The translations under genes and the position numbers were made by a program. The notes below the pieces were generated by a model. The model was not told the origin of the DNA and made no database searches. It worked only from the letters and a program-made list of their open reading frames with translations. Positions 18,047 to 27,711 of a stretch of 64,000 nucleotides of DNA are shown here, piece after piece. The DNA is from Granulicella sibirica (GTDB lineage: Bacteria; Acidobacteriota; Terriglobia; Terriglobales; Acidobacteriaceae), in the NCBI RefSeq assembly GCF_004115155.1, contig NZ_RDSM01000001.1:1984001-2048000 (forward strand), read 5' to 3'. Every line of letters begins with the position of its first letter. The first letter of the stretch is position 1.

Positions 18047-19132
18047 ATGTCTACAGCAATGAAGCACGCAGAAGTGACCGGGGAAGTGAAGAAGACGACG
18101 AGACCCAAGTTTACGGTCTGCATCCCGGCATACAACAGAGCTCGGTACATGGCTCGATTGCTAGATTCTATTTTCGCGCAAAATTTTGAGAGCTTTGATA
18201 TCGCAATTTGCGAAGATTGTTCGTCTGAGCGGGCAGCCATTTCTGAGGTGGTTGACAGTTACTCGAGAACCTATCCCGGGGTCATCTCCTATTACGAAAA
18301 TGAAACGAACCTTGGCTACGATGGAAACATCCGCAAGCTTGTCGACAAGGCGAGCGGTGAATTCTGTTTCTTCATGGGCAATGATGACGTTATGTGTCCG
18401 GGGGCACTCACCCACGTAGCAGATGTGCTCACCCGAAACCCAGATGTAGGTTTTGTTCTCAAGAGCTATCTTTTTTCGGATCAGTCCGCCGGCCACATTG
18501 CCCAGGAGGTTCGTTACTTCGAGGAGGAACGGCGCTTTTCCCGAGGTCAGGAAGCGATTCTGGTCTGCTATCGGCGATCAGGGGTCATTGCTGGATATAT
18601 CATTCGCCGGGATGCGGCGCATGCAGCGGCTACGAACCGATTTGACGGAACGCTTTACTACCAAATGCACTTGACTGCACAAGTGCTTTCCTCATGGCCG
18701 GCAGTTTCGACACCGATGGTGTTGGTGCATTGCGGAGGCGACGAGCCGCCAGACTTCGGCAATAGTGGAAGCGAGAAAGGCAAGTACAAGCCGGGCGTCT
18801 ATACCCCGCAGGCTCGGCTGAACATGGTGCAAGGCGCTTTGACTATAATTCGTGACCTTCGATTTGAAGGGAAGGATAGCCTTGCAGAAGCGGTACAGCG
18901 AGATTATGCGTACTATTTTTATCCCTTTATTAAAGATCAACTGAATCTCCCGATCGGGCAGTTTTTGTCACTATACCGTTCCTACGGTCGTATGGGCTTC
19001 GTGAAGTATCCGATCTTTCATGTATATTGCGCCGTCGCTTATCTTCTGGGAGAGAGGCGCTTTGACCTCTTAACTAAGGCGGTTCGAAAAAGATTGGGGC
19101 GCAGCCCGCACTTTGGATCAGTTGGGAAATGA
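18047..19132 (+). CDS. Family 2 glycosyltransferase (GT-A fold)
   Basis: 361 residues. The N-terminal GT2 core begins FTVCIPAYNRARY (about 22-34). A metal-binding DxD-type motif is seen as GNDD (about 111-114), after a GYDGNIRKLV stretch like that of abequosyl/deoxysugar transferases. No transmembrane helix is evident, so it is likely a cytoplasmic enzyme acting on the lipid-linked repeat unit. It overlaps the next glycosyltransferase gene by 4 bp (ATGA), which implies translational coupling. Donor and acceptor are unknown. Confidence 0.88.
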   Translation: MSTAMKHAEVTGEVKKTTRPKFTVCIPAYNRARYMARLLDSIFAQNFESFDIAICEDCSSERAAISEVVDSYSRTYPGVISYYENETNLGYDGNIRKLVDKASGEFCFFMGNDDVMCPGALTHVADVLTRNPDVGFVLKSYLFSDQSAGHIAQEVRYFEEERRFSRGQEAILVCYRRSGVIAGYIIRRDAAHAAATNRFDGTLYYQMHLTAQVLSSWPAVSTPMVLVHCGGDEPPDFGNSGSEKGKYKPGVYTPQARLNMVQGALTIIRDLRFEGKDSLAEAVQRDYAYYFYPFIKDQLNLPIGQFLSLYRSYGRMGFVKYPIFHVYCAVAYLLGERRFDLLTKAVRKRLGRSPHFGSVGK

Positions 19133-20265
19133 AGTTGCGCTCAACAGCAAGATCGCAAACCACACGGACGCTTTGCATCGATCTGCGTTGGATTGACAAA
19201 TCCGGAGTAGGCACTTACATCAAAGGTGTGATGCCAGGAATAGTGGAGCTTCTTCCAGACGTGTCCATCGTAGGGCTCGGAGACCGGAAGCGGCTCGAAG
19301 AGTTTTCGTGGAGCGGATCACCCCGTGTTCGGTTGCTTGACTGTCGCGCCGCAGTATATTCCATAGCCGAACAGGTACAGATCCTAAGGGCAATTCCGTC
19401 GGAAACAACCTTGTTTTTTTCTCCGTATTACACAATTCCTCTTCTCTACTCTGGAAAGATAGCGGTGACGGTACATGATTTGAGCCATCGGATCGTCGCC
19501 GAGATCATCGAGAATCCGAGGAAGCGTCTTTACGCCCAAGCCATGTATAAGGGTCTGAGAAAGAAGTCTTCCCTCATCTTCACAGTCTCCGATTTTAGTA
19601 AGTCTGAACTACTGCGCCTAACACATGGTCCGCGTGAAGATAACATTATCCCCGTGCATCTCGGCATCTCGCCAGAATGGTATGAAGCGTCCTTGGCTCC
19701 GAAGATCCGCACCCGTCCCTATTATGTTCACGTTGGAAATATAAAACCCTATAAGAACTTAGGTCGGCTCGTCGACGCTTTTCTCGCGATTCGAGATCGA
19801 GTTCCGCACGATCTTGTGATCGTCGGCCAAGGAGAAGGATTGATTACGGGTGAGTCGCGTGAGTTTTTCGAGCGTGTACAGGCGGCTTCTGATCGGATCC
19901 ATCTGACCGGGTTCGTTTCACACAAAGAATTACTTTCTCTCGTGGGCCACGCAGAAGCTCTTCTGATGCCTTCTCTTTACGAAGGCTTTGGTCTTCCGCC
20001 ACTTGAAGCCATGGCCGCTGGAGTTCCAGTGGCGGTCGCAAATGCTGGGTCTCTTCCAGAAGTATGTGGCGATGCTGCTCTTTATTTCGATCCTCTGCTG
20101 ATAAAGGACATTGGAGAAAAGCTCGTCTTGATAGCCACCGATTCCGCTTTACGCCGCCAATTAATTGACCGCGGTTTGGAACGGAGTCGTCTTTTTACCT
20201 GGGACCTCTGCGCCCGGCGAACCGCCGAGGGGCTGCGTTCGATGCTAGGGTCAGATAGGAAGTAG
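19129..20265 (+). CDS. Family 4 (GT-B) glycosyltransferase
   Basis: 378 residues. A Rossmann-like N-terminal half is followed by a GT4 C-terminal domain with YVHVGNIKPYKNL (about 200) and the nucleotide-sugar-binding E-x7-E region in PSLYEGFGLPPLEAMAAG (about 283-300), then GSLPEVCGDAA. Such enzymes are retaining transferases that extend lipid-linked oligosaccharides on the cytoplasmic face. The start ATG overlaps the upstream stop (ATGA). Confidence 0.9.
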   Translation: MKLRSTARSQTTRTLCIDLRWIDKSGVGTYIKGVMPGIVELLPDVSIVGLGDRKRLEEFSWSGSPRVRLLDCRAAVYSIAEQVQILRAIPSETTLFFSPYYTIPLLYSGKIAVTVHDLSHRIVAEIIENPRKRLYAQAMYKGLRKKSSLIFTVSDFSKSELLRLTHGPREDNIIPVHLGISPEWYEASLAPKIRTRPYYVHVGNIKPYKNLGRLVDAFLAIRDRVPHDLVIVGQGEGLITGESREFFERVQAASDRIHLTGFVSHKELLSLVGHAEALLMPSLYEGFGLPPLEAMAAGVPVAVANAGSLPEVCGDAALYFDPLLIKDIGEKLVLIATDSALRRQLIDRGLERSRLFTWDLCARRTAEGLRSMLGSDRK

Positions 20266-20395
20266 ATTGGCGTTAAATGTTCTTACGGATTCTTGGTTTT
20301 CGACGAATGTCTGGTGATTCTATTCACCACCCTCGGGCAGGAATGACCTAATCACCTCAATCCTCGTTTGGTTGGGATTGGAAAGCCGAGGAAAA

Positions 20396-21880
20396 ATGGA
20401 AGTCAGATGGAGGCTCGCAAAAAACGCGACCGCAAATCTTGTCCGCGGTGGTACGGCAGGCGTGGTTGCCATCTTTTTGCCCGCAGTGCTGGTCCGACAC
20501 ATGGACAAGATGGAGTATGCCGTTTGGGTGCTCGTCCTACAAGTGGCAGCTTACAGTAGCTATCTCGATTTTGGCCTGCAGACCGCCGTAGGCCGCTACG
20601 TAGCGATTGCCAACGAGAGGCACGACACACATCAACGCGATTCCGTCTTCAGCACAGCTCTTGTCGGACTCTCCATCGCGTCACTCATCGCGGTTCTTTT
20701 ATTGGTCGGTGTGGCCTGTGCGACAGGGATATTATTCCCGAAGGTTCCCGTCTCCCTGCTGCCCTCGATGCGAGGGGCGTTGCTCATTGTAGGGTCCTCG
20801 ATCGCGCTGGGACTGCCTTCTTCGGCGTGGAGCGGGGTCTTCATCGGGATGCAGCGAAATGAGTTGATCGCGGCCGTGATGGGATCCTCAAAGCTCATCT
20901 CCGCGATCGCGCTCATTGTTGCCGCGCTCCACGGCGCTTCGATTGTGACGATGGCGGTCATTGTCGCTATGGTCAACCTCGCGTCCTATGGCTCTCTTTA
21001 CCTTATGGTGAGATATTTTTCGGAGACGCGATTTCGACTTGAACTTGTCCAAAAGTCCATGGCTCGCGAGTTATTTAATTACTGCTTCAGCTTGATGATC
21101 TGGTCTTTTTCGACTCTTCTCATCACAGGCCTGGATTTGCTCTTTGTAGGCCACTTCGACTTAGAGGCCCTCGTACCTTATGCCTTGGCGACGTCGCTCG
21201 TGACCTTCATCGCAGGTGTTCAGACTGCGGTCTTCGGTGCCATGATGCCACACGCCGCAGTGCTTCACGCGCGCGGAGATGCGGTGGCACTTGGAAATAT
21301 GGTGATCTCTACGACGCGCCTGGCCGTAACCTTGCTGAGCCTTACGGGACTTCCTTTGCTGATCTATAGCAGTTCCGTGTTTCGAATATGGGTAGGACAT
21401 CAGTATGTAAGCCAAGGACATATGTTGTTGGTTGTTCTGATGGCCGCCAACATCATCCGCCTAACCGGTACACCCTATTCCATTGTATTGGTCGCTTCTG
21501 GTCAGCAAAAACTCGTAACCCTTAGCCCATTACTGGAAGGTCTTACGAATTTGCTTGCAAGTATCGTCCTCGGAGTACGATATGGTGCGGGAGGCGTGGC
21601 GGCAGGCACACTCATCGGTGGAGTCGTCGGCATGCTTGGCCACGTCATCTACAACATGCCTCGCACACACAAGGAGGTGACATTTGGGATAGGCACTTTC
21701 TTGATCTCAGGATTCTGTATTCCTGCGCTCACCGGAATTCCGTTGATCGCGCTCCTCATTTACCCTTTCAAGGGGACGTCTCCCCCGCCGCAGGCTTTTG
21801 CGCTCGCTTGCGGATTAACACTTGTACTAGTTGCCGGGAATCTTTCACGTTCCGAGATCCGCAAACACACAAGCACTTGA
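20396..21880 (+). CDS. Wzx-like polysaccharide flippase
   Basis: 494 residues with about 12-14 hydrophobic helices and few charged residues. It resembles the MATE/polysaccharide-transporter superfamily and would flip undecaprenyl-linked repeat units to the periplasm. ATG 20396 is chosen over an upstream in-frame TTG (20372) because GAGG lies about 5 bp before it. It follows the two glycosyltransferases after a 130-bp gap. Assignment rests on hydrophobicity, length and cluster position more than on a single motif. Confidence 0.85.
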   Translation: MEVRWRLAKNATANLVRGGTAGVVAIFLPAVLVRHMDKMEYAVWVLVLQVAAYSSYLDFGLQTAVGRYVAIANERHDTHQRDSVFSTALVGLSIASLIAVLLLVGVACATGILFPKVPVSLLPSMRGALLIVGSSIALGLPSSAWSGVFIGMQRNELIAAVMGSSKLISAIALIVAALHGASIVTMAVIVAMVNLASYGSLYLMVRYFSETRFRLELVQKSMARELFNYCFSLMIWSFSTLLITGLDLLFVGHFDLEALVPYALATSLVTFIAGVQTAVFGAMMPHAAVLHARGDAVALGNMVISTTRLAVTLLSLTGLPLLIYSSSVFRIWVGHQYVSQGHMLLVVLMAANIIRLTGTPYSIVLVASGQQKLVTLSPLLEGLTNLLASIVLGVRYGAGGVAAGTLIGGVVGMLGHVIYNMPRTHKEVTFGIGTFLISGFCIPALTGIPLIALLIYPFKGTSPPPQAFALACGLTLVLVAGNLSRSEIRKHTST

Positions 21881-21927
21881 CCCCTCTCCCTCTCGGGAGT
21901 CGACGCCGATACGGGCATCTCTTTTCT

Positions 21928-22737
21928 ATGGATAGAATGGCACAACTCGTCTCAACATTTCCTGCTCGCGCCAGGCGGAAGCTACGTCTTCTGCTTCAAG
22001 GGCGGGTGCAATGCTTCGAACAAGCACTATCGCTTGTGGAAGACAAGCGCGGCATCGAGATCGGCGGTCCTACTGATCTCTTTAGAGGCTGGCGCACACC
22101 ATCGCGATGTCACTGGGCGTTCGCTCCGTTGCCAATCTACGATCGCGTAGGATCCCTTGATAATTGCAATTTCTCTGACAGGACGGCTTGGGGCGAGCAT
22201 CAACAAAGCTATAGGTTCAGCTCATCGCGAGCACCGGGGAAAGTCATCATTGCCGAAGGCTCCAATCTCGCCTCGGTCTCGGCGGGTACTTATGACTTCG
22301 TCCTGTCGTCGCACAACCTCGAGCACTTTGCCAATCCCATCAAAGCGCTGCTCGAGTGGAAGAGGATTACACGCTCTCAAGGCGCGCTTATCCTCGTGCT
22401 TCCTCACTACAAAAGCACCTTCGATCACCTGAGGAAGACCACCTCGGTCGAGCACATGTTCGATGACTTCAGGAACGATGTGGCGGAAGATGACACAACC
22501 CATCTTGAAGAGGTTGTGCGTCTCCACGACATTACCATGGACGGGTTTCTTAAGAGTGGAAGCCGAGAAGAGTTCAGAATCCGCTGCGAGAACAACTTTT
22601 CGAACCGGATGATGCATCATCATGTGTTCGATGAACGGAATAGCACGGAACTTCTCACACGGGTGGGACTGGAAGTGATTGCCGTTGAGCTTTCGCTCCC
22701 CTATCACATGATCATCCTTGCCCGTTGGAGAGAGTAG
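21928..22737 (+). CDS. Class I SAM-dependent methyltransferase
   Basis: About 269 residues from ATG 21928; a longer frame starting at 21808 overlaps wzx and is less likely. The glycine-rich nucleotide site is GIEIGGPTDLF. The post-I region YDFVLSSHNLEHFANP is typical of small-molecule methyltransferases. It is the last plus-strand gene of the cluster, so methylation of a sugar or acceptor is a reasonable inference. Its substrate is unknown. Confidence 0.8.
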   Translation: MDRMAQLVSTFPARARRKLRLLLQGRVQCFEQALSLVEDKRGIEIGGPTDLFRGWRTPSRCHWAFAPLPIYDRVGSLDNCNFSDRTAWGEHQQSYRFSSSRAPGKVIIAEGSNLASVSAGTYDFVLSSHNLEHFANPIKALLEWKRITRSQGALILVLPHYKSTFDHLRKTTSVEHMFDDFRNDVAEDDTTHLEEVVRLHDITMDGFLKSGSREEFRIRCENNFSNRMMHHHVFDERNSTELLTRVGLEVIAVELSLPYHMIILARWRE

Positions 22738-22767
22738 ATCGATCTTCGAGTGTTCTCTGTGAAGGGG

Positions 22768-24000
22768 TTAAGAGTCACTTCGACCTTGCCGGTTAGCGAT
22801 CATCGGAGATATTTTCAGCGTCGCAAAGAAATAATCGAGCCAGGAGACGAACAGGGGAACACCGATACCAACCACAAACCAAATGATGAAGGTTCCCTGC
22901 TCGAAGAGATCAAGACGCCAGAGTTCGCTTGACGCATACAGAATCGCCCCGCAGGGTAAAAGAAAGTATGTCTTGCCCAGCGCGATCAGGGTACGAAACA
23001 CGATTCCCATGAAGAGACAAAGTCCGGTAACGTAAGGCCAACACCAGTAACCCATTTTCTGATGCAAGGCAACGAAGGCCGAGTTTGTGTTGTAGTTGAT
23101 TCCAATGTCCACATAATAGCGGTAAGGTTCGGTCCCATGAATTGGGTCTCCGGGCCCCTGTGCCGCCAGCTGGTCGGTGACACTAGTCGCTCCAATTGCA
23201 ACCTGAAATGGGGTTCCAAGGTAGGCGACAATCTCGTTGAGTCCAGCAAGCCCGAACGATAGCTTGTTTCGCTCATAGAAATCCGCGTTGCGTGAGAGAT
23301 TCAAAACGGACAAAATCAAAAACAGACTCGTCGCGATAACAAGCAGTTTCCCGACGCTCACCTTGATGACCTTTTGACTGAAACTCAACAGGAACGAGGT
23401 GACCATCAAGGCTGCAATCAGGATCAAGCGATAGGATAGAAAGGCACTGAGGGCAAGCATCAAGACATTGAAGATATTGAGAAGTGAGTATCTTTTGAAT
23501 CCGACTATCCGGTAGAGAGCGATGGATGCCGAGTAGAGCACAACATAGCGGAGCGAAACGAGTCCGACGTGATAGTCCTCATACAGCGATTCTTTTAAAG
23601 CATTTGTCTGTCCGAGAGAGATAAATAACACTGCCTGCCGAAAGGACATGTTCTGGAAGATAACCGAGAGCATCGACCCTAAACCGAGGGCCGCAAGGAA
23701 TGTGAAGCACAAATAGACGGCGTTCGACTCCAGGCCGAGCGTTCGGCTTTCGGACCTGTACCCCTCGACTGGTACCGATAACCCAGCGAGCTTCTGGCCG
23801 AAGAAAAAACTCGCAAAGATGAGGAGATACCAGCAAGCAAGAATGATCACAGAGTTAGCGTCGAGACGTGACGGATGATCAAACCCCTTCCTTAATATGC
23901 CAAAGGTCGGGAAGAGCCACGCAGACACGCTCGCAGATACCGCAACCATCGATATACAGGAGGGCTTGAAGAAGCTCCGGACTGGAAAACTGATCTGCAT
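22768..24000 (-). CDS. Wzy-like O-antigen/exopolysaccharide polymerase
   Basis: 410 residues with about ten hydrophobic segments and larger loops in the second half, the pattern of Wzy-type polymerases, which share little sequence. Its place among flippase, chain-length and glycosyltransferase genes supports the call. It would join repeat units on the periplasmic face. It lies on the minus strand, convergent with the methyltransferase gene (30-bp gap), and follows the acyltransferase gene by 39 bp. Function is inferred mostly from topology and context. Confidence 0.75.
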   Translation of the reverse strand: MQISFPVRSFFKPSCISMVAVSASVSAWLFPTFGILRKGFDHPSRLDANSVIILACWYLLIFASFFFGQKLAGLSVPVEGYRSESRTLGLESNAVYLCFTFLAALGLGSMLSVIFQNMSFRQAVLFISLGQTNALKESLYEDYHVGLVSLRYVVLYSASIALYRIVGFKRYSLLNIFNVLMLALSAFLSYRLILIAALMVTSFLLSFSQKVIKVSVGKLLVIATSLFLILSVLNLSRNADFYERNKLSFGLAGLNEIVAYLGTPFQVAIGATSVTDQLAAQGPGDPIHGTEPYRYYVDIGINYNTNSAFVALHQKMGYWCWPYVTGLCLFMGIVFRTLIALGKTYFLLPCGAILYASSELWRLDLFEQGTFIIWFVVGIGVPLFVSWLDYFFATLKISPMIANRQGRSDS

Positions 24001-24039
24001 GCGTTATGAGAATTCTCGAACTGGCTCGGGCTCAACTAC

Positions 24040-24720
24040 CTACGGGTTAGGCCTTTCCCACCGGCTTGCTTGCTGGTCGAAACGGCGGATCGTTCTTGCC
24101 GGGATGCCACCGACCATCGTGAATGCTGGAATGTCAGTGCGAACGACCGAATTTGCTGCCACGATAGAACCCTGTCCGATGGTGACTGGGCCGACAATTA
24201 CGACGTTATCGCCAATCCACACGTCGTCGCCAATCATGACCGCACCACCGCCTCCTAAAGCACGGAGCGATGGCTGCTCACTCGGGTGACTCTGTATCTC
24301 GCCCTTATAGGACCCATGGTTGTGATCCGATACGTAGACTCTGCTGCCGAATAAAGCTCCGTTACCGATTGAAATGCTGTCTATACAAGTGATATGCACC
24401 CCTTCGGAGAACGAGACGTTATTACCGATTCGAATGCTCGGACAAAACCGCTGTTGTTGGTATGCGGTAATGGCCTCCATCCACAGGTGACCGTGAACAT
24501 AGAAATTCCTGCCTATTTTCGTGAATTTTGATCCGCGCAGTACGCAGCCTGGCCCGAGATACAATCCGGGTGCCTGGAGTACCGCGCTCATCAGGCTACT
24601 TTTAGCCTTCAGTACGGTGCTGCGAAGCACATTCCATATAGCCAGAAAAGGCACTTCAGAGGCAAAAATCCTACCGAGAGCGTTAGGAGGGCCGGGTTTG
24701 GCTGTCACGGCGCGGTTCAT
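24040..24720 (-). CDS. Left-handed beta-helix (hexapeptide-repeat) acyltransferase
   Basis: 226 residues from ATG 24720. That codon overlaps the stop of the Wzz-like gene by 4 bp (ATGA), and a longer frame to 24843 is rejected for this reason. Hexapeptide repeats are visible (IGNNVSFSEGVHI, IGDDVWIGDNVVIVGPVTIGQGSIVAANSVV), ending VGGIPARTIR as in WcaF/NodL-type O-acetyltransferases. It probably acetylates a sugar of the polysaccharide using acetyl-CoA. Confidence 0.87.
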   Translation of the reverse strand: MNRAVTAKPGPPNALGRIFASEVPFLAIWNVLRSTVLKAKSSLMSAVLQAPGLYLGPGCVLRGSKFTKIGRNFYVHGHLWMEAITAYQQQRFCPSIRIGNNVSFSEGVHITCIDSISIGNGALFGSRVYVSDHNHGSYKGEIQSHPSEQPSLRALGGGGAVMIGDDVWIGDNVVIVGPVTIGQGSIVAANSVVRTDIPAFTMVGGIPARTIRRFDQQASRWERPNP

Positions 24721-25988
24721 TTCTCCCGGGCCGCTTGCCACGGCATAATACGAAGCGAATTTCGCAGATGAATTAATTGAGAAGCATGCTTCGGGACTTG
24801 CCGGATTTTGCAAAAAAAATGAGCCAAAAGAGACGCGACGCAACCAATGAAGAAGCCTAAAGCACAGGATCCAAGAATCAGGACCGCCTTCGACGGGCTC
24901 GACTTCTGATCGGGGGGAATCGCACGATCCACGACCTGAAGCAATGGAGCAGCCTTCGCTTCATCGATTCGCGCAGCTTCGTACTGCTTGGAGAGCAGTT
25001 CAAAGAGCGTCTCATGATATTTCAACTCCCGATATTTTCGAGTGTATTCGAGGCTTACCGCCGGAAGTTGACCCGCCACGACTTCAGGGTTCCCCGATCC
25101 GGTATTTTGTGGATCGTTTTCCAGCTTTGCAAGCTGGCTTCGAAGTGCGGCAGCCTCTTGCTCAGCTTGGATCGCCTCTGGATTCTGGTCCGTCGCGAAT
25201 GTCCTCAGCGATTGAATGCGCACCTCTTGTGCCGCGATTTGTGCTCGGATTTGTGCAATACTCCGGATAATCGACTCCGCCTGGCCGTTTAACTGGATCA
25301 CACCGGTCTTCTCGGCAGTCTGCTTCAGGTCGTCCTCGGCTTCCGTAAGAGATTTGCGCTCGTTTGTAAGTTCCTGGTCGAAAAACACTCGCCGTTGCGC
25401 TGCCTCGGTGATAGCGAGGTGGGAGTTCATGGCATACAACTCATCAACGTAGGCATTGGCCATTGCACTCGCCCGCTGCGGGGTATGATCGTCGACAAGA
25501 ATATGAATCATCCCGTCGTTCGTTGCAAGGAAACGGCTGTTGCTTTTCAGAGCCTTGCGCGTGTCTTCGAGAGTTTTCTTCCGGTAAACCTCACTGAGGC
25601 CGTACTTCCCGATGATTGCGTCCGCAATCGTTCTGCTATTTAGAATACCCACGTAGACATCTGCTGGATTCTTTAGTGGGCTGCCAGAGGCGAGAGACGC
25701 CAGGGAGCCAAGCTGACCGAGCATGGAAGAAGCTGAAGGGCCTTGTTGTGGGGGAAGAACCAGAGCGGTCGCTGTAAAAGTGGGTCTCAGGACGAGTGCC
25801 AGGATCGTTCCGAGGATCGTGGCTATCAGAGTAAACGCCGCAATTTTTCGTTTGGCGGCGGAAAGAACAAGTAAAATATCGAGCAGATCGAGTCCATCCG
25901 TTAGCTGGGGGGCGGTTAGCTCGGGGTCAGTCGACTCTAAATTTGGATCGTCGGAGTCAAGTGCTTCTTTTTTCCTCGGCATCACCAA
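24717..25988 (-). CDS. Wzz-like polysaccharide chain-length / co-polymerase protein without kinase domain
   Basis: About 423 residues. One membrane helix at about 48-68, a periplasmic segment with long coiled-coil stretches, then a Pro/Ser-rich motif (IPPDQKSSPSK) directly before the second helix (about 375-395), the usual architecture of Wzz/PCP proteins. No Walker A motif follows, so the tyrosine-kinase part of Wzc is absent. Start: AGGTGA lies about 8 bp before TTG 25988, and ATG 25982 is in frame. It would set polymer length together with the Wzy-like protein encoded downstream. Confidence 0.87.
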   Translation of the reverse strand: MVMPRKKEALDSDDPNLESTDPELTAPQLTDGLDLLDILLVLSAAKRKIAAFTLIATILGTILALVLRPTFTATALVLPPQQGPSASSMLGQLGSLASLASGSPLKNPADVYVGILNSRTIADAIIGKYGLSEVYRKKTLEDTRKALKSNSRFLATNDGMIHILVDDHTPQRASAMANAYVDELYAMNSHLAITEAAQRRVFFDQELTNERKSLTEAEDDLKQTAEKTGVIQLNGQAESIIRSIAQIRAQIAAQEVRIQSLRTFATDQNPEAIQAEQEAAALRSQLAKLENDPQNTGSGNPEVVAGQLPAVSLEYTRKYRELKYHETLFELLSKQYEAARIDEAKAAPLLQVVDRAIPPDQKSSPSKAVLILGSCALGFFIGCVASLLAHFFCKIRQVPKHASQLIHLRNSLRIMPWQAAREK

Positions 25989-26173
25989 TATCGTATCTCA
26001 CCTCTTGAGGATCCGGCACTCACCGTTCAGATAGTTATCCAGGATCTCCCTACTGGTGTCTCTCTCTGCATAAGAGACCGGACCCGCTTCGAGCGGCGAC
26101 AAACCCTTAGACCGAAACCAATACGAGAAACTTGTGTTCTACAATCAGGTAGGACTCGGAGGCTTATTCCAAA

Positions 26174-27706
26174 ATGCGTGTGCTCTTTCTGAACCCCCCG
26201 TTTCATCCGCGCTTCTCGCGTGAGCAGCGTAGCCCAGCCGTTACCAAGAGCGGAACCCTCTACTATCCCAAGTGGCTGGCTACTGCGGCTGGTGTGGCCA
26301 TCAAGAACGGTCACGACGTGGATCTGGTGGATGCTCCGGCTGGCGGTTTCTCCGTGAAGGCCGTGATAGACCGGATCGAAGCGAAACACATCGACGCGGT
26401 CGTATGCGACACCTCGACTCCGAGCATCATCAATGACATCGCGGTCATCGATGCGCTGGTTGCCGCGAAGCCTTCGCTGCACACCCTGATGGTTGGTCGG
26501 CATGTTTCTTCGCTTCCACGGGAAACGCTTGCGATGTCAACTTCGCTCCAGGCTGTCGCAATTCGGGAATATGAATACACCGTGCGTGATTGGCTCGAAG
26601 CGAAGGCCTGCGGAGCCGATCTTTCTGACGTGGACGGCCTCGTCTGGCGGCGCGCATCCGACGGAGAGATTGTCAGCAACAAGCAGCGTGATGCGATCAA
26701 GAACCTCGACGAGCTTCCGTTCGTCTCCGAGGTGTACAAGCGCTTCCTGCATACACCCGACTATTTCTATGGTCACTCCCTCTGGCCTCTCGTGGTTTTC
26801 GACACGAGCCGCGGCTGCCCGTATCACTGCTCGTTCTGCGTCTATCCGCAGACTTTCAGCGGTCACACCATGCGGTATCGCTCCGTTGGCAATGTGGCGG
26901 ACGAGTTTGAGTATGTTGCCAAGGAGATGCCCGAGATCAAGACGGTCATGCTCGAGGACGATACGTTCATCGTGAGCCGACCGCGCACGCTCGAATTGGC
27001 GAATGAGTTGATCAAGCGTGGCAACAAGCTTCCCTTCGACGCGAACTGCCGCGCCGATATTGGAGCCGAAGACGAGCTCCTAAAAACCCTGCATAAGGCG
27101 GGAGCGCGTCTTTTCTGCGTCGGCTTCGAGAGCGGCGACGTGGAAGTCATCAACGGCATGAAGAAGAACAACGATGACCGCCGCGATGCCAAATATCACG
27201 AAGAAGCCCATAAGTTCGTGCGGCGTTGCCAAGGTGCCGGCATCATGGTGCATGGCTGCTTCATGGTCGGCAATCTGAACGAAACGCCCGCCAGCATGGA
27301 GAAGACGCTCGACTTCGCTAAGGCTCTTCGCCCGGATACGGCCCAGTTCTTTCCCATCATGGTCTATCCCGGAACAGTCGCATACCAGGAAGCGAAGAAG
27401 CGGGATTACATCCAGATCGAGGATTGGGGCGCGTGGTTGACCAAGGACGGTCTGCACAACAGCGTCGTGACCCTGCCGAATATTACCCATGAGCAGCTTG
27501 TCAGCTTCTGCGATAAGGCTCGGCGGAGCTTCTATCTTGCGCCGTCCTATCTCGCCTACAAGCTGAAGCAGTCCTTGACGGATCCGCGCGAGCTTCAGCG
27601 TAACGTCAAGGGGTTCCTGACCCTGTCGAAGTATCTGATCAAGGGAAGCGAGCACAGCAAGGCAGACGCGGCGACCCCCAGCAAGCCGCAGCAAGCGACC
27701 GCATAA
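26174..27706 (+). CDS. B12-binding-type radical SAM protein
   Basis: 510 residues. The N-terminal Rossmann-like domain (about 1-140; MRVLFLNPPFHPRF, VDLVDAP) resembles cobalamin-binding domains. The radical SAM core has CxxxCxxC at Cys215, Cys219 and Cys222 (GCPYHCSFC). The classical DxHxxG lower-axial ligand is not obvious, so cobalamin may be bound base-off without a His ligand or not at all. The gene is 5 bp upstream of a family-2 glycosyltransferase. B12 radical SAM enzymes often methylate unactivated carbons or modify lipids; the substrate is unknown. Confidence 0.9.
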   Translation: MRVLFLNPPFHPRFSREQRSPAVTKSGTLYYPKWLATAAGVAIKNGHDVDLVDAPAGGFSVKAVIDRIEAKHIDAVVCDTSTPSIINDIAVIDALVAAKPSLHTLMVGRHVSSLPRETLAMSTSLQAVAIREYEYTVRDWLEAKACGADLSDVDGLVWRRASDGEIVSNKQRDAIKNLDELPFVSEVYKRFLHTPDYFYGHSLWPLVVFDTSRGCPYHCSFCVYPQTFSGHTMRYRSVGNVADEFEYVAKEMPEIKTVMLEDDTFIVSRPRTLELANELIKRGNKLPFDANCRADIGAEDELLKTLHKAGARLFCVGFESGDVEVINGMKKNNDDRRDAKYHEEAHKFVRRCQGAGIMVHGCFMVGNLNETPASMEKTLDFAKALRPDTAQFFPIMVYPGTVAYQEAKKRDYIQIEDWGAWLTKDGLHNSVVTLPNITHEQLVSFCDKARRSFYLAPSYLAYKLKQSLTDPRELQRNVKGFLTLSKYLIKGSEHSKADAATPSKPQQATA

Positions 27707-27711
27707 CCTCA

